Positions 9,170 to 18,470 of a DNA stretch of 64,000 nucleotides are shown here, one piece after another. A program made the translations under genes and the position numbers. Each line of letters opens with the position of its first letter. Position 1 is the first letter of the stretch. The DNA is from Verrucomicrobiales bacterium (GTDB lineage Bacteria > Verrucomicrobiota > Verrucomicrobiae > Limisphaerales > UBA1100), in contig PBLV01000067.1 in NCBI GenBank assembly GCA_002721895.1, forward strand, positions 1 through 64,000, given 5' to 3'. The notes beneath the pieces were generated by a model. That model did not search any database, was not told the origin of the DNA, and was given only the letters and a program-made list of their open reading frames with translations.

Positions 9170-11713
9170 TCAGCGGTCCGTCAGCAGGAAGGCGAGCAAA
9201 TCACGGAGTTCGCCGGGGGTGAGGGTGAGGGCGAGACCGGTTGGCATGAGGGAATGGTTGCTTTCAATTTTTGATTTAATGCGCCGTTTATCGAGGCGGG
9301 TTTCCCGGCCGTCAATGCCGAGATAAACCTCCGCATTGCCTCCACGGCGCATGGCAATACCGCTGTGTACTTTTCCGTCATCCATGGTAATTACCCACGT
9401 GCGCAGGTAGGGCGAAATCTCCTTGTTCGGCTGCAGGATGGATTCCAATAATCGCTCGCGTGACATGCCCCGTCCAATATGCGTGAGGTCTGGTCCAACG
9501 CGGATGCCGCGTTCGTTGACTTGGTGGCACTTGCCGCAGGTGGCAATTTTGGTGTGATGGAAAATGCGTTCCCCTGCGGCAGGGCTGGCTTTTCCCGGGA
9601 GAGAATCCAAACGCTTTAGCCAGGCGGCGGTATTCTTTGTGTCAGGCGGGTTTTTTTGGAAAGGTTTGCCCAAGGCACGGTTGGCGAGGGGCGTGTTGTA
9701 TGCTGCCAGTTTCCTTTCTGTATTCACCTCGTGATGTGCGCCGATAAGGCTGCGCATGGCTTCGGTGCGGAGGGAGGGTTCCTTGAGCTGGGCAATTTCC
9801 ATCAAGGTGTCGGTGTCGGGTGAAGTGCTTGTGCCCATCACTGCCGTGGCAGCAGCGCGAAGAGGGAGGGGTTCTTTTGGATTTAAGGCCAGTTGGCGCA
9901 AGGCCATGTGCGAATGTTCGTCGTAATGCGCGCGCATTTTCCAAATCGCCTCGCGGCGCAGGGCCATGTTTCCGGTGTTGAGCCAAGCAACGAGTTTTCT
10001 AGAATCGATGACCCTGTGCTTGGAGGGAAAATAGCGGAGCAGGTTGGCGCGGAGGGCGTCGTTTGTGTCTTTCTTTTGCAGCAATGGCAGTGCGTATTTT
10101 TCGTTGAAGCGATCCGGGTTGGCTCGGCTATCCAATTCATCGAGGCAGGCCAGATAGGCCCGAAAGAGGCTGTAGCCAGCCGGGCCACGGTGCAAATGAG
10201 CCTCAATCTCCTCCCGCGCGGTCAGTTGCTTGGTGTCGGCAATCCAGCGCGCATACTCGAACAGCACCTCGCGCGGTTCCGAATCCGGGGAGAGTCGGCC
10301 CTTTAGGATAGGCCCGTACTTGGAGCGATTGGCGAAAAATAGCGCAGCCTTTTGGCGAGCAGTGAGACTGGCGGCTTCCAGCAGATTGAAGTCTGCCCCG
10401 GCCAGCCCTCGGCTGAGGCCTTTCAAGGCAGCGTGGCGCATGAAAGGGTCTGTGTTTGTTGCAGCTGTGTTTATCAGAGCGTCAAGATCGTCCGGCTTTG
10501 AGATTTTGGATTCTGCAAGGGTCCGCAGTCGTTGTCGGTCATGTGCCACGTGCAATGGTTCAACCAGCGGTTTTGCCTTAAAATCTTTCACTGGCCGAAT
10601 GCGCCAGAGCCGGCCTTTCTTGTTGAGGTTGTAGGAACTGCTACCCCAATCGCTGAGATACAGGTGGCCATTGGGGGCCATGGCGAGGCCGACGGGGCGG
10701 AAGGAGTCATCGCCTTGCACGAGAGGGGACATGTTGGCGGCAACGGAAGCGCCCTTGCGCTTGAGCGAATACATCTCGACACGATGGTCCCCCCATGAGG
10801 TGACCAGAAGGCGGCCACGATATTCTCCGGGGAAGATGGAGGAATCAAACTGGATTATCTCACAAGGGCCTTCGCCTGTGCCGTGAACCATTGGGAGTGT
10901 GCCGATAAGTTCGCCATCCCAGGCCAGAAATGGATGGATGCCGCGGCGGCCGTACTTGTAGCGATAACCGTAATCGCCGTCTTGGACCACATGCAGCAAT
11001 CGACAGGGGGGACTGTTGCCGGGATCGTTGTCCACGGCGAAAATGCGGCCCCAATTATCCACGCAAACACCGAATGGATTCCAGAAGCCACGCGCGATTT
11101 GTTCAAGTTTGTTGCCCTCTGCGGTGCAGCGAAACACGCCTCCGCCGATACCCTTGGCACCCTCAATCTTCCGGCCATCACGGCCGGTCATCGTGTAAGG
11201 ATGGCCAAGGTTCTCGCCGAGGCCAAAAACGAGATTTCCTTCCCCATCAAAACACAGACCGCTGAGGCCATTGTGGGGATAGGTGCCGGTGGTTTTCATC
11301 ACGATGACATCCTCGGTCTTGTTTGCCCTGCCGTTACCGGTGGTGTCCTTCACGCGCAGAATGCGGCTACGCTCAGCAAGGTAAACCCAGCCATCGTGGC
11401 CGACGGCAACATCCATGCCCATATTGAGGCCCTCGAAAAAAATGGAGCGTTTGGCCTTGCCGTTTTCGTTCATTGTAAACATCAGCACGCGGTCACGCTC
11501 GGGGCCGTCGTAATCCTTCGGCCGGAAATGCGTGTGGCTCTCGATGACAATCACGCGGCCTTGGCCATCTACTCCTAGGCCGGTGGGCGTCACGATGTCT
11601 GGCGCCTCGCTCACCAGTTCAACCACAATACGTGGATCGGGCGACTTGGGTGCGGCGGCGTGCAGGATGTTTGCGAAGCAAAAAAGGGCAGTAAGAGTGG
11701 AAAGCGTTTTCAT
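9170..11713 (-). CDS. Secreted PVC-type dehydrogenase/heme-binding paralogue
   Basis: 847 residues; signal peptide MKTLSTLTALFCFANILHAA. It starts directly in the propeller (VVELVSEAPDIVTPTGLGVD, RGFWNPFGVCVDNWGRIFAV, PVGLAMAPNGHLYLSDWG) without the extra N-terminal module of the downstream paralogue. HEAT-like helices follow, and the heme domain has CGKCH at residues 726-730 followed by GPDLTHIGRGMSRERLLESI and a C-terminal SLMPTGL motif. The family is the PVC-specific dehydrogenase plus heme-binding type. It is the first gene of a probable two-gene minus-strand unit. An exported electron-transfer enzyme is likely; the substrate is unknown. Confidence 0.85.
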   Translation of the reverse strand: MKTLSTLTALFCFANILHAAAPKSPDPRIVVELVSEAPDIVTPTGLGVDGQGRVIVIESHTHFRPKDYDGPERDRVLMFTMNENGKAKRSIFFEGLNMGMDVAVGHDGWVYLAERSRILRVKDTTGNGRANKTEDVIVMKTTGTYPHNGLSGLCFDGEGNLVFGLGENLGHPYTMTGRDGRKIEGAKGIGGGVFRCTAEGNKLEQIARGFWNPFGVCVDNWGRIFAVDNDPGNSPPCRLLHVVQDGDYGYRYKYGRRGIHPFLAWDGELIGTLPMVHGTGEGPCEIIQFDSSIFPGEYRGRLLVTSWGDHRVEMYSLKRKGASVAANMSPLVQGDDSFRPVGLAMAPNGHLYLSDWGSSSYNLNKKGRLWRIRPVKDFKAKPLVEPLHVAHDRQRLRTLAESKISKPDDLDALINTAATNTDPFMRHAALKGLSRGLAGADFNLLEAASLTARQKAALFFANRSKYGPILKGRLSPDSEPREVLFEYARWIADTKQLTAREEIEAHLHRGPAGYSLFRAYLACLDELDSRANPDRFNEKYALPLLQKKDTNDALRANLLRYFPSKHRVIDSRKLVAWLNTGNMALRREAIWKMRAHYDEHSHMALRQLALNPKEPLPLRAAATAVMGTSTSPDTDTLMEIAQLKEPSLRTEAMRSLIGAHHEVNTERKLAAYNTPLANRALGKPFQKNPPDTKNTAAWLKRLDSLPGKASPAAGERIFHHTKIATCGKCHQVNERGIRVGPDLTHIGRGMSRERLLESILQPNKEISPYLRTWVITMDDGKVHSGIAMRRGGNAEVYLGIDGRETRLDKRRIKSKIESNHSLMPTGLALTLTPGELRDLLAFLLTDR

Positions 11714-11733
11714 GGCGCGGTGCGGTTGAAAAC

Positions 11734-11809
11734 TGGAGCCAGTGACCGGACTCGAACCGGTGACCTATGGTTTACGAAACCATTGCTCTACCAACTGAGC
11801 TACACTGGC
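11734..11809 (-). tRNA. tRNA-Thr (anticodon CGT)
   Basis: The reverse complement folds as a full cloverleaf: acceptor GCCAGTG/CACTGGC, D stem GCTC/GAGC, anticodon stem ATGGT/ACCAT with loop TTCGTAA (anticodon CGT, reading ACG), and T stem ACCGG/CCGGT with loop TTCGAGT. A T discriminator and a genomically encoded CCA (complement of 11734-11736) complete 76 bases. No intron. It sits just upstream of the dehydrogenase gene that starts at 11713. Confidence 0.95.
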
Positions 11810-11988
11810 GCGTCGGGCACCGTAGCCGCTGGCGGATTTGCGGGGCAAGGAAATTTGGGGTCGTGCGGGATGCTTGGGTTGTTTGGTAGGAATCTTTGTA
11901 AGTTAAAAACGGTGGGGTGGGATAAATTTTGGGTTGCGGGTGTGAGGAAATAAGGGATGCTTGGCGTCGAAGGGTTGTGAAGTTCAGT

Positions 11989-13407
11989 ATGGAAAAATTT
12001 GTTTTGATGGGGTGTGCGTTGTTGGTGGCTGGATGCAATCAGCCGGCGGGGCCGGGGAAACCGCGAACGGCGCGGGAGCGGCTTGAGAAGCATGAGGCGC
12101 CGGCTCGGGAGCGACAGGTGGAGAAAACGCGTGGACTGGTGAAGCGGGTGCGCGAGGTGGAGGAGAAGCTGGGGCTGGAAGGCGTGGCCGTTAGGGGCTT
12201 GGCGGATGCGGTGCTGGCGGAGTTGAAGGCCTTGGCGCTATCTGGGGAAACGAAGACGCTGGATACGCGCCGGGTCATTTTTCTGCTGGAGTCCTTGGTG
12301 AACGTAGGGCCGGATGCGGTGTTGCCGATTGGGGCGTTTCTGGAAGAGAACAAGGATATCGAGTACGGCATCACGGGGCCGACCTATCGTTACGTCTCCA
12401 ATCAATCCAAGCCGGCGGGTGAAGGCCAGTCGAAAAAGGTCCAGTGGTCGTACAACGGCCGGGCGCAATACACGATGAACACGGAATTTGCGTTGCCGGT
12501 TTCGTTGCGGATGGGGTTGTTTGAGGTGCTGGCCCGGATCGGGGACGGACACGCTGAGGGGGCGCTGTTGCGGGCGCTGGATACAACGGCTCGAGGCATT
12601 GAGGTGGCCACGCTGGATCGTCTGCTGGAGGAAATGTCGGGACCCAAGTACAGCGACAAGGTATTGACGGTGACGCATGACTTGCTGGCGGATCCTCCAA
12701 AGGTCGCGGGGCCGGGTAAGCTGGACTACTATAATCGTAAGTATCTCTTTGGCTTGTTGACCAAGTATAAGGATGAAACTTTTGTGGAGGTGGCGCAGTA
12801 CTTGATTGTGCGCGAGGATGGCCGGGTGGATACGGATGTGGTGGGTTATCTGAACCGAACACTGGGAGCCCGGGCGGTCCCGGTGTTGGCGGCGGCATGT
12901 CAGGACGAAAGGCTCGATCCGCGTTACGTGAGTACGCTGACCTATCATGTGCTCCGGTATGTGGGCACAGACGCCGGGGCGGAGGCGATGTTTCGTAAGA
13001 TCATGGAGGAGACAGGTTTGGCGAGCCTTCGGCGCAACGCGATCAGCAACTTGGCCTACAACAACGGTACCAAGGAGGCTACACAGCGTAAGTTGACCTT
13101 GTTGCAGGCGTATAAGGACAAGTTTGCGGATGACACGAAGCTGAAGGGCACAATCAAATGGGTTGAGCAAAGGCTTCAACAACGGTTGAACCCGCAAAGC
13201 CAGCCCAGCCCGCGCAGTGGCGGCGTTCAGCGGTTGCAGGGAGCGGTGGAGGGCGCGCTTTGGAATACGCTGGTGGAACAGGCAGTGGAGCCGGGAGCGG
13301 CTGGTGACGTGAGGGTTTTTCGACTCGATAGTGGTTCAATCAACGCAGTGCCGGGGGGTGTGACTATTCGCGGTTTGACGGTGCGTCCTCGATTCGAGCG
13401 AAAGTGA
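11989..13407 (+). CDS. Predicted lipoprotein with helical-repeat character
   Basis: 472 residues from the ATG at 11989. The N-terminus MEKFVLMGCALLVAGC is a lipoprotein signal with lipobox LVAG-C at residue 16. The open frame extends upstream to a TTG at 11929, but that start would bury the signal. Residues about 30-80 are charged and helical (coiled-coil-like, rich in R, E, K). The remainder is mostly helical with short repeating segments (GALLRALDTTARG, AVPVLAAACQDERLD), reminiscent of HEAT-type repeats, but no family was firmly recognised. Its stop overlaps the start of the next gene by 4 bases, so it is translationally coupled to the DUF1549/DUF1553 cytochrome gene, and a shared envelope process is inferred. 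Confidence 0.6.
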   Translation: MEKFVLMGCALLVAGCNQPAGPGKPRTARERLEKHEAPARERQVEKTRGLVKRVREVEEKLGLEGVAVRGLADAVLAELKALALSGETKTLDTRRVIFLLESLVNVGPDAVLPIGAFLEENKDIEYGITGPTYRYVSNQSKPAGEGQSKKVQWSYNGRAQYTMNTEFALPVSLRMGLFEVLARIGDGHAEGALLRALDTTARGIEVATLDRLLEEMSGPKYSDKVLTVTHDLLADPPKVAGPGKLDYYNRKYLFGLLTKYKDETFVEVAQYLIVREDGRVDTDVVGYLNRTLGARAVPVLAAACQDERLDPRYVSTLTYHVLRYVGTDAGAEAMFRKIMEETGLASLRRNAISNLAYNNGTKEATQRKLTLLQAYKDKFADDTKLKGTIKWVEQRLQQRLNPQSQPSPRSGGVQRLQGAVEGALWNTLVEQAVEPGAAGDVRVFRLDSGSINAVPGGVTIRGLTVRPRFERK

Positions 13408-15779
13408 GTATGGGTGGTCCAGCTGTCGCGGGTGGCTGCCTGTTGCTTTCCACTTTTGCATGGGGCGCGCATTCACCGCCATTGTCGCCGCCGGAAAAGG
13501 TCCGGACCCACTGGGCGTTTCAGCCAGTTAAAGAACCACCCCTGCCATCGGTACAGGGAGGCAAATGGGTGCGTACGCCGGTGGATCGGTTTGTGCTGGC
13601 ACGATTGGAATCACGCGGCTGGTCGCCTTCGCCGCGGGCTGAACGCCATGCACTCATCCGCCGGGCGACGCTGGGGCTCACTGGTCTTCCGCCCACCTTT
13701 GATAATGTGCGTCGTTTTGAGGCGGACAAGGCGCCCGATGCCTGGCCGCGGTTGGTGGATCGCCTGCTGGCCTCCCCGCACTACGGCGAGCACTGGGGGC
13801 GGCATTGGCTGGATGTCGCGCGTTACGCGGACAACAAGGGCTACGTGGGCGTGGGTGTGGACCGGCGATACCCCTACTCGTACACCTACCGCGATTATGT
13901 TGTACGGTCCTTTAATGAAGACCTGCCGTTCAATCGGTTTATTCTCGAGCAGATTGCGGCGGATCACCTGAACTTGGGTGATGACAAGCGTGCGCTAGCG
14001 GCGATGGGTTTCCTGACCTTGGGTCGCCGGTTTTTGAACAGGCAGGATGATATCATCGACGATCGCATCGACGTCGTTACGCGCGGCTTCATGGGATTGA
14101 CCGTCACCTGTGCACGCTGTCACGATCACAAATATGACCCAGTGCCAACGGCGGATTACTATTCGCTGCACGGCGTTTTTGCCAGCAGCATGGAGCCGGA
14201 AGATTTGCCGAAACTGGGTGGTCCGCCGTCCCCACGCCACGCGGAGTATCTTAAGGAAAAAGCCGGACGCGAGGCCGCCATTGAGGCCTTTCGCCGGGAG
14301 ACATACGCCAAGGGGCGCGCGGAACTACGCCGCCGGGCGGGTGAATATATGCAGGCGGTTCGTGAGGTCGCGCGTAAAAAATTGACCGGCAAGGCACTCG
14401 ATACATGGCTGACCCAGCGGAAGCTGAATGCCATCGCCTTTCGCAACTGGCAGCGCGCACTGGTGAGGTGGAAAGCGGAAAAGCACCCCGTTTTTCTGAA
14501 GTGGTTTGGAGCAAAGGAGGGCGGCAATCCTTTGGTGGCAAATGCCGCGGCGGGAAAGGACTTGGCGGCACTATACTCTGCGCTTTTCAAGGAATCGGAG
14601 AAGCGCTGGAATGAGCTCCGCAAAAAACACCCTGATGCCGAGGGGCTGCCTGATGCCAATTGGGAGGCGATTCGCTTGGTTGTGCTGGGTCCCGGCACAC
14701 CGGCCACGGTTCCGGAAAATCTGGGTGAGGGCGACCCCAACAGCTTGCTTTTTGGAAAACGGAACCAGTTGCGGACCATGCGTTCCCAGTTGGGTAAACT
14801 GGCGGCGACACATCCGGGCTCGCCGCCGCGCGCGCATGTGCTGAATGACAAGCCGCGCCCGGTGGAGCCCTACATCTACGTGCGTGGCAGTCGGCACAAT
14901 CGTGGCCCCAAGGTGCCCCGGCAATTTCTCAAGCATTTGGCGCCCGATCGCAAACCGTTTGCCCGGGGCAGTGGCCGTCTGGAACTGGCCGAGGCCATCG
15001 CACATCTAGAAAATCCGCTGACCGCGCGGGTATTGGTGAACCGCGTTTGGGCGCATCACTTTGGCCGCGGCCTAGTAACCACGCCCAGCGACTTCGGTCT
15101 GCGTGCCGAGCGGCCGACGCATCCGCGGTTGCTGGATTGGCTGGCGGCGCGTTTCGTGGCCGAGGGCTGGTCGATCAAAAAACTGCACCGCTTGATTCTC
15201 CTGTCCGCAACCTATCAGCAATCCAGTATGAATCGCTCTGAGTGCGCGGGCACGGATCCGGACAATGCCCTCCTTTGGAAAATGAAGCGTCAACGGCTGA
15301 GTTTCGAGGCCATGCGGGACAGCATCCTGTCGGCCAGTGGCCAACTGGACTTAGCCGTGGGCGGCCGTCCGGTAGATATTGCCAGACATCCCACGACGCC
15401 GCGCCGCACCCTTTACGGTTTTATTGATCGGCAAAATCTGCCGGACGTTTTCCGTACCTTCGATTTTGCCAGTCCGGATGCCCATTGTCCGGAAAGGTTT
15501 GAGAATATCGTGCCGCAGCAGGCGTTGTTCCTGATGAACAGCCCGTTCTTGCAGGGTCAATCCGGGCAGTTTTTAAAGAGTGCGGATGGGCAGGGGGAGC
15601 TGGGAGCTAAACAGGTGAAACTGTTGTACCGAAAAATCCATCAGCGCAATCCCACCGCTGGGGAAATGCGGGACGCGATGGCTTACCTCGATGGCGCGCC
15701 GAGTGAAAAGCGAAGCGAAGCCTTTGCCCAACTGGCGCAAGTGTTGTTTCTTTCCAACGAATTTCGCTTCATCGACTGA
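13404..15779 (+). CDS. DUF1549/DUF1553 planctomycete-type cytochrome protein
   Basis: About 791 residues (GTG at 13404; an ATG at 13410 is equally possible). A weak signal-like stretch (GGCLLLSTFAWGAHS) is followed by HWAFQPVKEPPLP, the usual opening of this family. DUF1549 spans roughly residues 55-260 with RRATLGLTGLPPT and HYGEHWGRHWLDVARYAD, and contains a heme c motif CARCHDHKYDP near residue 236. After a helical insert, DUF1553 covers about 500-770 (NPLTARVLVNRVWAHHFGRG, DWLAARFVAEGWSIKKLH). These proteins occur next to DUF1501 proteins in PVC bacteria, as here (17 bases downstream). The biochemical role is not established; an exported redox or polymer-degradation function is usually assumed. 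Confidence 0.85.
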   Translation: MSMGGPAVAGGCLLLSTFAWGAHSPPLSPPEKVRTHWAFQPVKEPPLPSVQGGKWVRTPVDRFVLARLESRGWSPSPRAERHALIRRATLGLTGLPPTFDNVRRFEADKAPDAWPRLVDRLLASPHYGEHWGRHWLDVARYADNKGYVGVGVDRRYPYSYTYRDYVVRSFNEDLPFNRFILEQIAADHLNLGDDKRALAAMGFLTLGRRFLNRQDDIIDDRIDVVTRGFMGLTVTCARCHDHKYDPVPTADYYSLHGVFASSMEPEDLPKLGGPPSPRHAEYLKEKAGREAAIEAFRRETYAKGRAELRRRAGEYMQAVREVARKKLTGKALDTWLTQRKLNAIAFRNWQRALVRWKAEKHPVFLKWFGAKEGGNPLVANAAAGKDLAALYSALFKESEKRWNELRKKHPDAEGLPDANWEAIRLVVLGPGTPATVPENLGEGDPNSLLFGKRNQLRTMRSQLGKLAATHPGSPPRAHVLNDKPRPVEPYIYVRGSRHNRGPKVPRQFLKHLAPDRKPFARGSGRLELAEAIAHLENPLTARVLVNRVWAHHFGRGLVTTPSDFGLRAERPTHPRLLDWLAARFVAEGWSIKKLHRLILLSATYQQSSMNRSECAGTDPDNALLWKMKRQRLSFEAMRDSILSASGQLDLAVGGRPVDIARHPTTPRRTLYGFIDRQNLPDVFRTFDFASPDAHCPERFENIVPQQALFLMNSPFLQGQSGQFLKSADGQGELGAKQVKLLYRKIHQRNPTAGEMRDAMAYLDGAPSEKRSEAFAQLAQVLFLSNEFRFID

Positions 15780-15796
15780 TCGTTCGTCAGTACCCT

Positions 15797-17215
15797 TTGT
15801 CCGTGGGTCATCATCCCTTCAATCCTGAGCATCTTGGTTATACGCGCCGCGAATTTCTGTCGCGCGCGGGCATGGGCTTGGGCGCGCTTGGGCTAGGCAA
15901 CTTGATGGCCCGAGGCAATCCGCTGTTGCCCAAGGCGCCACATTTCAGGCCGCGCGCCAAGCGAATCATCCACCTGTTCATGAACGGGGGGCCTTCGCAT
16001 GTGGATACCTTTGATCCCAAGCCGTCGCTGCAAAAGTTCGCCGGCAAAATGTTGCCGATGCCGAATTTGCCAACCGAACGGAAAACGGGCTCTGCATTTC
16101 CGTGCCCGTACCAATTTGCCCGTCATGGCCAAAGCGGTTTGCCGGTCAGTGAGATTTTCCCGCACACGGCCAGGCATATGGATGATATTTGTGTGCTGCG
16201 CTCGATGCGCGCGGATGTGCCCAACCACGAGCCATCGCTGATGCTGATGAACTGCGGCGAATCCATCCTCACGCGCCCAAGCATGGGCTCATGGCTCACC
16301 TACGGCTTGGGGACGGAGAATCAAAACCTGCCCGGCTTCATTGCCATGTGCCCAGGCTATCCCATTCAGGAATCCCAGAATTGGCAGTGTTCCTTCCTGC
16401 CCGGCGTATATCAGGGAACCTACATCGACACGCGCAAGCGCAAGGTGGAGGATTTGATTCGGCACATCCGCAACCCACGCATGAGTCTGGAGGAACAGCG
16501 CCGGCAACTGGACTTGTTGCGGCGCATCAACGAACGCCATGCCAAGGCCCGGCAAAATGAATCCCAACTTGAGGCTAGCATTCACTCGTTTGAACTGGCC
16601 TATCGGATGCAGTTGGAGGCCACTGATGCCTTTAACATCAATCGCGAGCCGGAACACGTGCGGCGTGCCTACGGGGATGGTATACAGGCAAGGCAGATTC
16701 TAATCGCGCGCCGGTTGGTGGAGCGTGGTGTGCGGTTTGTGCAGGTGTGGCACGGGAACAGCCAGCCATGGGACCAGCACGACGATCTGGAGACGGGCCA
16801 TCGCAACCTGGCCCGCGAATGCGACCAGGCCATCGGTGCGTTGTTGTCTGATTTAAAGTCACGCGGATTGCTGGAAGATACGCTGGTGATGTGGGGCGGT
16901 GAATTTGGCCGCACTCCGACCGTGGAGCTGCCCAAGCCCGGCAGCAACGCCGGCAAGGTGAATGGTCGCGACCATAACCACCACGGCTTCAGCATGTGGC
17001 TGGCCGGCGGCGGTGTGCGGGGCGGGATGGCCTATGGTGCCACCGATGAATTTGGCTTTCGTGCGGTCGAAAATGTCATGCATGTCCATGACCTTCACGC
17101 CACCATTCTCCACCTGATGGGGTTTGACCACGAAAAGCTCACCTTTCGGCATGCCGGGCGGGACTTTAGGTTGACGGATGTCCACGGCCATGTCGTCCAT
17201 GACATTATCGCCTGA
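15797..17215 (+). CDS. DUF1501 family protein, Tat-exported
   Basis: About 472 residues (TTG at 15797 or GTG at 15803; no strong ribosome site). The N-terminus carries a twin-arginine motif TRREFLSRAGMGLGALGLG, indicating export in folded form. The body has the hallmarks of DUF1501, part of the alkaline phosphatase/sulfatase-like superfamily: FMNGGPSHVDTFDPKP near residue 55, RRLVERGVRFVQVWHGN, WDQHDDLETGHR, MWGGEFGRTPTVE, DHNHHGFSMWLAGGGVRGG. The conserved Asp/His residues suggest a metal site. It is paired with the DUF1549/DUF1553 gene just upstream. Substrate unknown. Confidence 0.88.
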   Translation: MSVGHHPFNPEHLGYTRREFLSRAGMGLGALGLGNLMARGNPLLPKAPHFRPRAKRIIHLFMNGGPSHVDTFDPKPSLQKFAGKMLPMPNLPTERKTGSAFPCPYQFARHGQSGLPVSEIFPHTARHMDDICVLRSMRADVPNHEPSLMLMNCGESILTRPSMGSWLTYGLGTENQNLPGFIAMCPGYPIQESQNWQCSFLPGVYQGTYIDTRKRKVEDLIRHIRNPRMSLEEQRRQLDLLRRINERHAKARQNESQLEASIHSFELAYRMQLEATDAFNINREPEHVRRAYGDGIQARQILIARRLVERGVRFVQVWHGNSQPWDQHDDLETGHRNLARECDQAIGALLSDLKSRGLLEDTLVMWGGEFGRTPTVELPKPGSNAGKVNGRDHNHHGFSMWLAGGGVRGGMAYGATDEFGFRAVENVMHVHDLHATILHLMGFDHEKLTFRHAGRDFRLTDVHGHVVHDIIA

Positions 17216-17228
17216 ACACAACTAATTC

Positions 17229-17753
17229 ATGCAAACGATAGAGTTAAGCCGCGATTGTGAGGCCATTCAAATTCCAGATGGTACCAAGGCCACCTTGGGC
17301 AAGGGAGCCGTGGTTGACATTACTCAGACACTAGGCGGGACATACACCGTGCGCGCCGGGGCAGGTCTTTACCGCATCGGCGCGCAGGACGCCGACGCGC
17401 TGGGATTTAATATACCTGAAAGTGCGACTGCAATGGATGGGCCCGTGACTTCCGAGGCGGTCACAGAAGTGTTGAAGACCTGCTTTGATCCGGAGATTCC
17501 CGTGAACATCGTGGATCTGGGGCTGGTTTACGATACTGTGGTGGAGGAAATCGACGGCGGTGGCAATCGAGTTCAGGTGAAAATGACCCTGACCGCCCCA
17601 GGGTGTGGTATGGGGCCGACCATTGCGGCCGATGCGCAGGGCAAAATCCTGCAATTGGGCGGCGTGGAAGAGGCCGATGTGGAAGTGGTGTGGGATCCGC
17701 CTTGGCATCAATCCATGATCACCGAGGAAGGTCGCAAAGTGCTCGGACTTTGA
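17229..17753 (+). CDS. sufT: Fe-S cluster assembly factor SufT
   Basis: 174 residues. The N-terminal about 65 residues match the extension of long SufT proteins; residues about 75-170 are a DUF59/MIP18 domain with CFDPEIPVNIVDLGLVYD and the conserved reactive-cysteine segment TAPGCGMGPTIAAD. SufT takes part in iron-sulfur cluster maturation. In many genomes it sits in a suf operon; here the neighbours are a DUF1501 gene 13 bases upstream and a tRNA downstream, with no other suf gene in the window. The start ATG at 17229 begins the family-typical MQTIELSRDCEAIQIPDGT. Assignment is confident; the reason for its location is not evident. Confidence 0.9.
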   Translation: MQTIELSRDCEAIQIPDGTKATLGKGAVVDITQTLGGTYTVRAGAGLYRIGAQDADALGFNIPESATAMDGPVTSEAVTEVLKTCFDPEIPVNIVDLGLVYDTVVEEIDGGGNRVQVKMTLTAPGCGMGPTIAADAQGKILQLGGVEEADVEVVWDPPWHQSMITEEGRKVLGL

Positions 17754-17777
17754 AGCGGTCGATTGGATGAGACCGGA

Positions 17778-17802
17778 TAGCGCAGGTTTGGAACCTGCGC
17801 TA
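17778..17802. repeat. Perfect 11-bp palindrome with 3-base loop
   Basis: TAGCGCAGGTT and AACCTGCGCTA flank the loop TGG. The stem is perfect and GC-rich, lies 25 bases after sufT and is not followed by a T-run, so it is a poor intrinsic terminator on this strand. It could be a REP-like dispersed palindrome or a transcription or mRNA-stability barrier between sufT and the tRNA. Confidence 0.7.
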
Positions 17803-17853
17803 CGAATCCCTTGACGTCGTTGCGGGTCCTTTCGCATACTCCCGCCCGCACGT

Positions 17854-17929
17854 GGGGTCATAGCTCAGTTGGTAGAGCGCGTGAATGGCATTCACGAGGT
17901 CAGGAGTTCGATCCTCCTTGGCTCCACCA
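17854..17929 (+). tRNA. tRNA-Ala (anticodon GGC)
   Basis: The acceptor GGGGTCA pairs with TGGCTCC (with G-T wobbles), D stem GCTC/GAGC, anticodon stem CGTGA/TCACG with loop ATGGCAT (anticodon GGC, reading GCC/GCU), T stem AGGAG/CTCCT with loop TTCGATC, discriminator A and encoded CCA. Total 76 bases, no intron. Confidence 0.95.
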
Positions 17930-18094
17930 TTTTCTTCTTTTCCCGATTTGTGTCTTCGAGGGACTGTGTAATATGTGCCAGCGTCAACCCGGACAACGGG
18001 CGGGCGGCTGGACATTTTAAGGGATGGGTCATATGTAGATCGACTTTCCGTCGGCTGTTGTAGCTTGGTTAAAAGGCGCGGCGGGATTCCCGGC

Positions 18095-18466
18095 ATGGCG
18101 ACTATCACGACCAAGGTGACGATCAAGGATGGCGCCGGGAATATTCTGGCGCAGCACTTGGTGGGGGAGGGGGAGTTCCTGATTGGGCGGGCGCCGGATA
18201 ACCTGATTGCCATCAACACGCAGTATGTTTCGCGTCATCACGCAAAGTTGTATCAAGGCAGGGAGGGGCTGGAACTGGAGGACTTGAGAAGCACGGCGGG
18301 AACCTATGTCAATGGCATGCGGGTGCATGGGCGGGTGGCGGTTTCTGTTTCTGACAAAATCCAGATTGGGGACATGTTTCTGGAGTTCGGTGGCGGAGGG
18401 ACTGGGTTCACATCTGCGGGGTCTAGGGTAGAGGCGGGGATGAAGCTGGGCGGGGGGGCGCTTTGA
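18095..18466 (+). CDS. FHA domain protein, probable N-terminal half of a split kinase
   Basis: 123 residues from the ATG at 18095; the frame is open further upstream but has no family similarity there. The protein is essentially one forkhead-associated domain: GEGEFLIGRAPDN (about 26-38), the phosphothreonine-contact segment QYVSRHHAKLY, and STAGTYVNGMRV. FHA domains bind phosphothreonine peptides. The ORF ends in GMKLGGGAL at a TGA just after a run of seven G (18452-18458). Deleting one G would continue the frame as GGRFELVRELGTGG into the kinase that follows, so this is probably the N-terminus of a single FHA-kinase protein, split by a frameshift that is either real or a sequencing error. 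Confidence 0.85.
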   Translation: MATITTKVTIKDGAGNILAQHLVGEGEFLIGRAPDNLIAINTQYVSRHHAKLYQGREGLELEDLRSTAGTYVNGMRVHGRVAVSVSDKIQIGDMFLEFGGGGTGFTSAGSRVEAGMKLGGGAL

Positions 18467-18470
18467 GCTG

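Noticed and set aside
10883..11578. 231-residue plus-strand ORF
   Set aside because: Shadow of the minus-strand heme-binding protein, whose motifs are convincing.
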